10,319 bases of DNA from Paraglomus occultum (Eukaryota > Glomeromycota > Glomeromycetes > Paraglomerales > Paraglomeraceae), in contig CAJVPJ010001354.1 of the NCBI GenBank assembly GCA_910592205.1, positions 1 through 10,319 on the forward strand, given 5' to 3'. The notes beneath the pieces were generated by a model. It was not told the origin of the DNA, searched no databases, and saw nothing but the letters and a program-made list of their open reading frames with translations. This document shows, piece by piece, positions 7,604 through 10,319 of the stretch. A program made the position numbers and the translations under genes. Position 1 is the stretch's first letter. The number at the start of each line of letters is the position of its first letter.

Positions 7604-7819
7604 CTATTCCATTATCTCGCCAATAAACATATCATAAAAGTTATATGAGGGATCTTCGAGGCTCCACGCGACGGCCATAACATTAGAAAGAGTTGGGCTA
7701 TTCACAAAATAAGCGTCCGGTTTAGGTTGGAAATAATGGAACAAAGTTAAATAAGGCGACACAGTTCGATATTTACTTGCTGTCCAAAAAATATCAAAAA
7801 CGAAACCATCAGCGAACAA
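7604..7819 (-). CDS. Hypothetical minus-strand ORF fragment, strand uncertain
   Basis: A 71-codon open stretch starting with a non-ATG codon. Its composition is rich in Phe, Tyr, Trp and Pro and looks like a folded protein (VSPYLTLFHYFQPKPDAYF, then AVAWSLEDPSYNFYDMF). It ends at TAA or a similar stop near 7604. It has no recognised motif and no ATG, and it overlaps at 7750-7819 a plus-strand frame that also looks coding. It may be an exon or pseudogene fragment, or a chance opening. Confidence 0.2.
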   Translation of the reverse strand: MFADGFVFDIFWTASKYRTVSPYLTLFHYFQPKPDAYFVNSPTLSNVMAVAWSLEDPSYNFYDMFIGEIME

Positions 7820-8290
7820 AATTTACTCGCCAGAAATCGAAACGTCGTGGAACGCTTGAAAACGTTCATACGACAAGAGGACCGGGAAGGTGGCATGGAA
7901 AATCAGAAACTGCAATTGACCCAATATGGACTCTGACGTTATTTACAAACCGAAAAATAACTGTCTCTGAACACGAACCAGTTTATTTAGATGGAGAATC
8001 TGCCTCCATTACGTGACATGCCTTCTCACAGGAGTTCGATAAAAAGTGAGAGAGAAGTCCAAGAGTGAGGATTTCAACAGCGTCAAATTGAAACAGAGAC
8101 ATTACGCATGACGACGGTAGCCAATTTTTGTCGACACACTTGGGTACTCGTGACCTACAAAAAAACGAGACAGTAGCTGAAGCCATTGCTGTGAGTAAGC
8201 AAGTATCAGAAGGGGGAAGCCATAATTGCTCTACTCGTCATACTTTAACTTGTCGCAATATACGTTAATATACGTGATGCGACACAAATT
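7750..8290 (+). pseudogene. Degenerate upstream extension of the 8291 membrane-protein frame
   Basis: The same reading frame that holds the 8291-8923 ORF is protein-like upstream but broken by stops. From after a stop near 7749 to TGA 7934-7936 it contains LLARNRNVVERLKTFIRQED. From 7991 to TGA 8066-8068 it contains MENLPPLRDMPSHRSSIKSE. After that stop it contains QQRQIETETLRMTTVANF, a charged, helix-prone run. Just before the ATG at 8291 it reads EAIIALLVIL, TAA (8246-8248), then LVAIYVNIRDATQ, which would be one membrane segment were it not for the stop. A neighbouring frame at 8131-8215 contains STHLGTRDLQKNETVAEAIA followed by a donor-like GTGAGT. This suggests either a decayed gene or exons whose splicing I could not resolve. 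The family is unknown. Confidence 0.33.
8250..8284. repeat. Short hairpin with internal ATATACGT repeat before the 8291 ORF
   Basis: TGTCGCA (8251-8257) pairs with TGCGACA (8278-8284). The loop contains AATATACGT twice in direct orientation. It sits immediately upstream of the ATG at 8291. A regulatory role is possible but unsupported; the arms are only 7 bp. Confidence 0.4.
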
Positions 8291-8923
8291 ATGGACTCAG
8301 ATACTTCACCCTATCATCCCGAAGCGTTATATAATTTCAAAAATTCATGCAACACATATTACAAGATTATAACATTCATTTGCGTTATTTCGAAGGAAGT
8401 ACCTGGGATAGAAAAATCAACGATCTTTGTACACTCCATCGTCTTCGTTCTCCAACTTTTCTGGGCAGCGGCACAAAACATACAAGAGAGACCCAACAGG
8501 AAAGTACTATATTATGTAGTTACTTTCCTTCCTATACTACTTGGCATTCTCCTTTCAGTAGTTTTAGGAATATTTTTTATTACACCAACTGTCGCAATAG
8601 CGTGGCCCACTGATTTTGGATCCGATATCTGCCCTTCCTCAACATGTTCGAATTTCAGCACGTTCGAATCGAACGAAGCAACAATGATGTACGGTATCAA
8701 CTTAGGGGGGATCATGACGAATTACTATTCGAATGCGATGCCGAACTATGCATCGATATGTGGAGCAATGTCAGGACCGACCAATGGTTCTGTTTGGAGC
8801 CGAGACCGAGTGGAGAGATTTCTGCAATGCCTACGACAATTTGACGGATGGGAAAACGAGTGGCCCCCCGTGGTGTATTTATTTACTTCCAATCTCGCAA
8901 GAGATTTTTTTCAATTAACGTAG
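8291..8923 (+). CDS. Hypothetical membrane protein, 210 residues
   Basis: The longest open frame in the window, starting at an ATG with A at -3 and G at +4. Residues 44-62 (TIFVHSIVFVLQLFWAAA) and about 73-104 (VLYYVVTFLPILLGILLSVV and on to FFITPTVAIAW) are clear membrane segments. The part after them carries two N-glycosylation sequons (NFS at 121, NGS at 165) and a CPSSTC pair of cysteines (113 and 119), which would suit a lumenal or extracellular domain. No enzymatic motif was recognised. A third hydrophobic segment lies just upstream in the same frame beyond a TAA, so this ORF may be only the 3' part of a longer or decayed gene. Frame 1 is also partly open here but gives no membrane pattern. 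Its length in AT-rich DNA makes chance unlikely; its function is unknown. Confidence 0.5.
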   Translation: MDSDTSPYHPEALYNFKNSCNTYYKIITFICVISKEVPGIEKSTIFVHSIVFVLQLFWAAAQNIQERPNRKVLYYVVTFLPILLGILLSVVLGIFFITPTVAIAWPTDFGSDICPSSTCSNFSTFESNEATMMYGINLGGIMTNYYSNAMPNYASICGAMSGPTNGSVWSRDRVERFLQCLRQFDGWENEWPPVVYLFTSNLARDFFQLT

Positions 8924-9117
8924 CAATATACAATATCTTTTTGCTTGCTTATTGCAAGGTTATAGGGAAGCGCTTGCCATGCTAAGTTATTTTTTTTTGT
9001 ACAATATTCAAGTTTTACATTCACTTTTTTTTTGGCTTTGAGCATATGGGCGGATTTGGCTTAGAGTCCCTAGGAGCACGATATACCCACTTACCTTGAC
9101 CCATTAAAGTATATATA

Positions 9118-9165
9118 CAGTCCCCCCGAAAAGTAATGGCGGGTGTTTTTTTATTATAAAAAACG
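9118..9165. repeat. Left terminal inverted repeat of the Tc1-like element
   Basis: Begins CAGTCCCCCC after a TA and runs through GTAATGGCGGGTG into a T-rich tract. Its inner limit cannot be fixed because the partner repeat is outside the window. Confidence 0.6.
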
Positions 9166-9229
9166 TTTTTACATAATATTCGGTTTCCAAATGTTTATTT
9201 TAACAATGTGATTAATATACCAGTAAATT

Positions 9230-10190
9230 TTAGTATTTAGTATGCCCTCCTTCAGCGTCAATGCACGCTTGAATGCGATCTGGCATACTGGTAATACATG
9301 AAAGAACTATTTCATCAGAGATATTTCCCATTCCTCCTCTACTAATGTAATAAAAGCAGCCTGTATTATTTTTATTTTCTTTGCCACCATTGCCTCGACC
9401 TTTTTCTCTACCATTCGCTTGAGAATTGCCCAATCGGGTTCATATCTGGGCTATATGACGGCCAAGGCAAAACACAGCCAGGCGGTTTTAATTGAAGGTC
9501 TGTACGAACTTCCTTTGAAGTATGTTTGGGATCATTGTCTTGATGGAAAATCCAGCGTTGATTCCCATACATACTGGTATACAAATTTTCATTTCGATCC
9601 ATATTCTCCACAAATGTATACACCACGTGAACAAATTGCCCCCACACATGAAGTTTAAATGGATGTTTTACCATTTGTGCAATGGGTTTTTTGACTTCGA
9701 CCAAGCTAAGTATGTGTTTTGAAACATTTGCAAAGTTGTTTCATCAGAGAATACTACTTTGCGCCAGTCATAATGAGAGTGGTTATGTGCCCATTCTAAC
9801 CGGTTTTGCTTGGCTTGTTCAGTAAAAAGTGGGACACGCCTTGGCAAAGTAGCATTATAGCCAAGCCTGGAAAGCTCGTCACGGATAGTCGTTTCACCAA
9901 CCTCCAAATCTGGGTGTTTCTTCGAATCGAGCCTTAATTTCAGCTGCTGTGACAAAATGGTTCAAATTTACGATTCTGCCAATCTGGCGTCGCATGAGGA
10001 GTAATTTTACGAGGGCGACCAGAGCAATGAATGTCCGAAATTTTGCCATTTTTACGCAGCTGGGCTGTGTATCGTTCACAGGAGCGAAGAGGAACGTTGG
10101 TTTTCCGGGAAATTTCTGTTGGGCTTCGGTAGCTTGCTTTCATAACGTCTTAGCTGCCTCACGGTTGAATTTTATAGAGTTTTCTTTCAT
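9230..10190 (-). pseudogene. Tc1-family transposase, multiply frameshifted
   Basis: A DDE transposase that would cut and paste the surrounding element. An ATG at 10190 opens the frame. The N-terminal paired-like helix-turn-helix region follows in a second frame (SPTEISRKTNVPLRS, then GRPRKIT), then AAEIKARFEE in a third. The catalytic core starts with LPRRVPLFTEQAKQNRLEWA, with the first Asp in VVFSDET (codon 9745-9743). After another shift come KHPFKLHVWG and HQDNDPKHTS with the second Asp (9539-9537), then SYSPDMNPI. The catalytic Glu that should follow NPI is missing: the sequence jumps to WAILKRMVEKK in a new frame at about 9430. A last shift leads to SDEIVLSCITSMPDRIQACI and the stop at 9230. 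I count at least six frame changes. A short internal deletion is also likely between VENMDRN and YGNQRWIF. Family identity is certain; activity is excluded. Confidence 0.9.
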
Positions 10191-10319
10191 TTGCGAAGGT
10201 AGTATGCTTTATTGATCAATATATTTTTGGCTCAAAGTAACAAAAAACAATAATGCGAGATTCTACGCGTACTAGCAGTGACCTAATATGTTCTAGCGGC
10301 AGCTGATTGTGTCACAAAA

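Larger units (their letters stand above)
9118..10319 (-). mobile_element. Tc1-like DNA transposon, right terminal repeat beyond the window
   Basis: The left end is CAGTCCCCCCGAAAAGTAAT at 9118, preceded by TA at 9116-9117, the Tc1/mariner target dinucleotide. Inside, on the minus strand, lies a transposase with Tc1 motifs. A matching inverted end (GCCATTACTTTTCGGGGGG) is not present by 10319. The usual element length of 1.2-1.3 kb, and the closing bases CACAAAA, which could lead into a copy of the left inner TIR (AAAAAAACACCCGCC), place it just past the edge. The copy is inactive: its transposase is frameshifted and lacks a catalytic residue. Confidence 0.85.

Noticed and set aside
8347-8844. 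Frame-1 ORFs overlapping the 210-codon ORF (8347-8613 and 8644-8844)
   Set aside because: Shorter, separated by a stop, and lacking the coherent membrane topology of the main frame.
9419-9722. Plus-strand ORFs over the Tc1-like element
   Set aside because: They are antisense to the transposase, whose motifs are unmistakable on the minus strand.

Overview
The window looks like AT-rich nuclear DNA from a fungus, probably an early-diverging lineage such as Mucoromycota or Glomeromycotina. That placement is inference. It rests on one gene with short GT-AG introns (78 and 86 bp), sparse coding content, and many broken transposons and decayed coding pieces. No bacterial operon features, rRNA, tRNA or CRISPR array were seen.

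Region by region: (1) 1-645, minus strand, carries the 5' end of a NIPA/DUF803-type magnesium transporter gene. Three exons can be joined and the gene runs off the left edge. A CT-rich promoter with a TATA-like box precedes it. (2) 721-4091 is essentially gene-free, apart from a decayed protein-kinase glycine-loop fragment (about 2822-2956, minus) and an 11-bp tandem repeat at 3712. (3) 4092-6389 is a patchwork of decayed coding sequence. It holds an unrecognised minus-strand remnant split by a 231-bp MITE, an unrecognised plus-strand remnant, a minus-strand remnant of a Polinton/Maverick-type (A32-like) DNA-packaging ATPase, and a possible small two-exon membrane-protein gene. (4) 6673-7569 is a cluster of small DNA transposons: a 192-bp TA-flanked MITE ending in a strong hairpin, a 62/66-bp tandem duplication, and a 199-bp pogo/Tc1-like MITE with perfect 24-bp ends and six copies of a 15-bp motif. 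(5) 7604-8923 is dominated by a plus-strand reading frame that ends in a 210-codon membrane-protein ORF; the same frame stays protein-like far upstream through several stops. (6) 9118 to the right edge is a Tc1-like transposon whose minus-strand transposase is broken by several frameshifts and has lost its third catalytic residue.

The genes do not form a functional cluster. The only confidently conserved host gene is the NIPA-like transporter; the rest reads as a repeat-rich intergenic region with eroded genes and elements. The most notable signal is the packaging-ATPase remnant, which suggests that a Polinton or a related endogenous DNA virus once inserted here. All family assignments come from motif recognition by eye; no database search was run.
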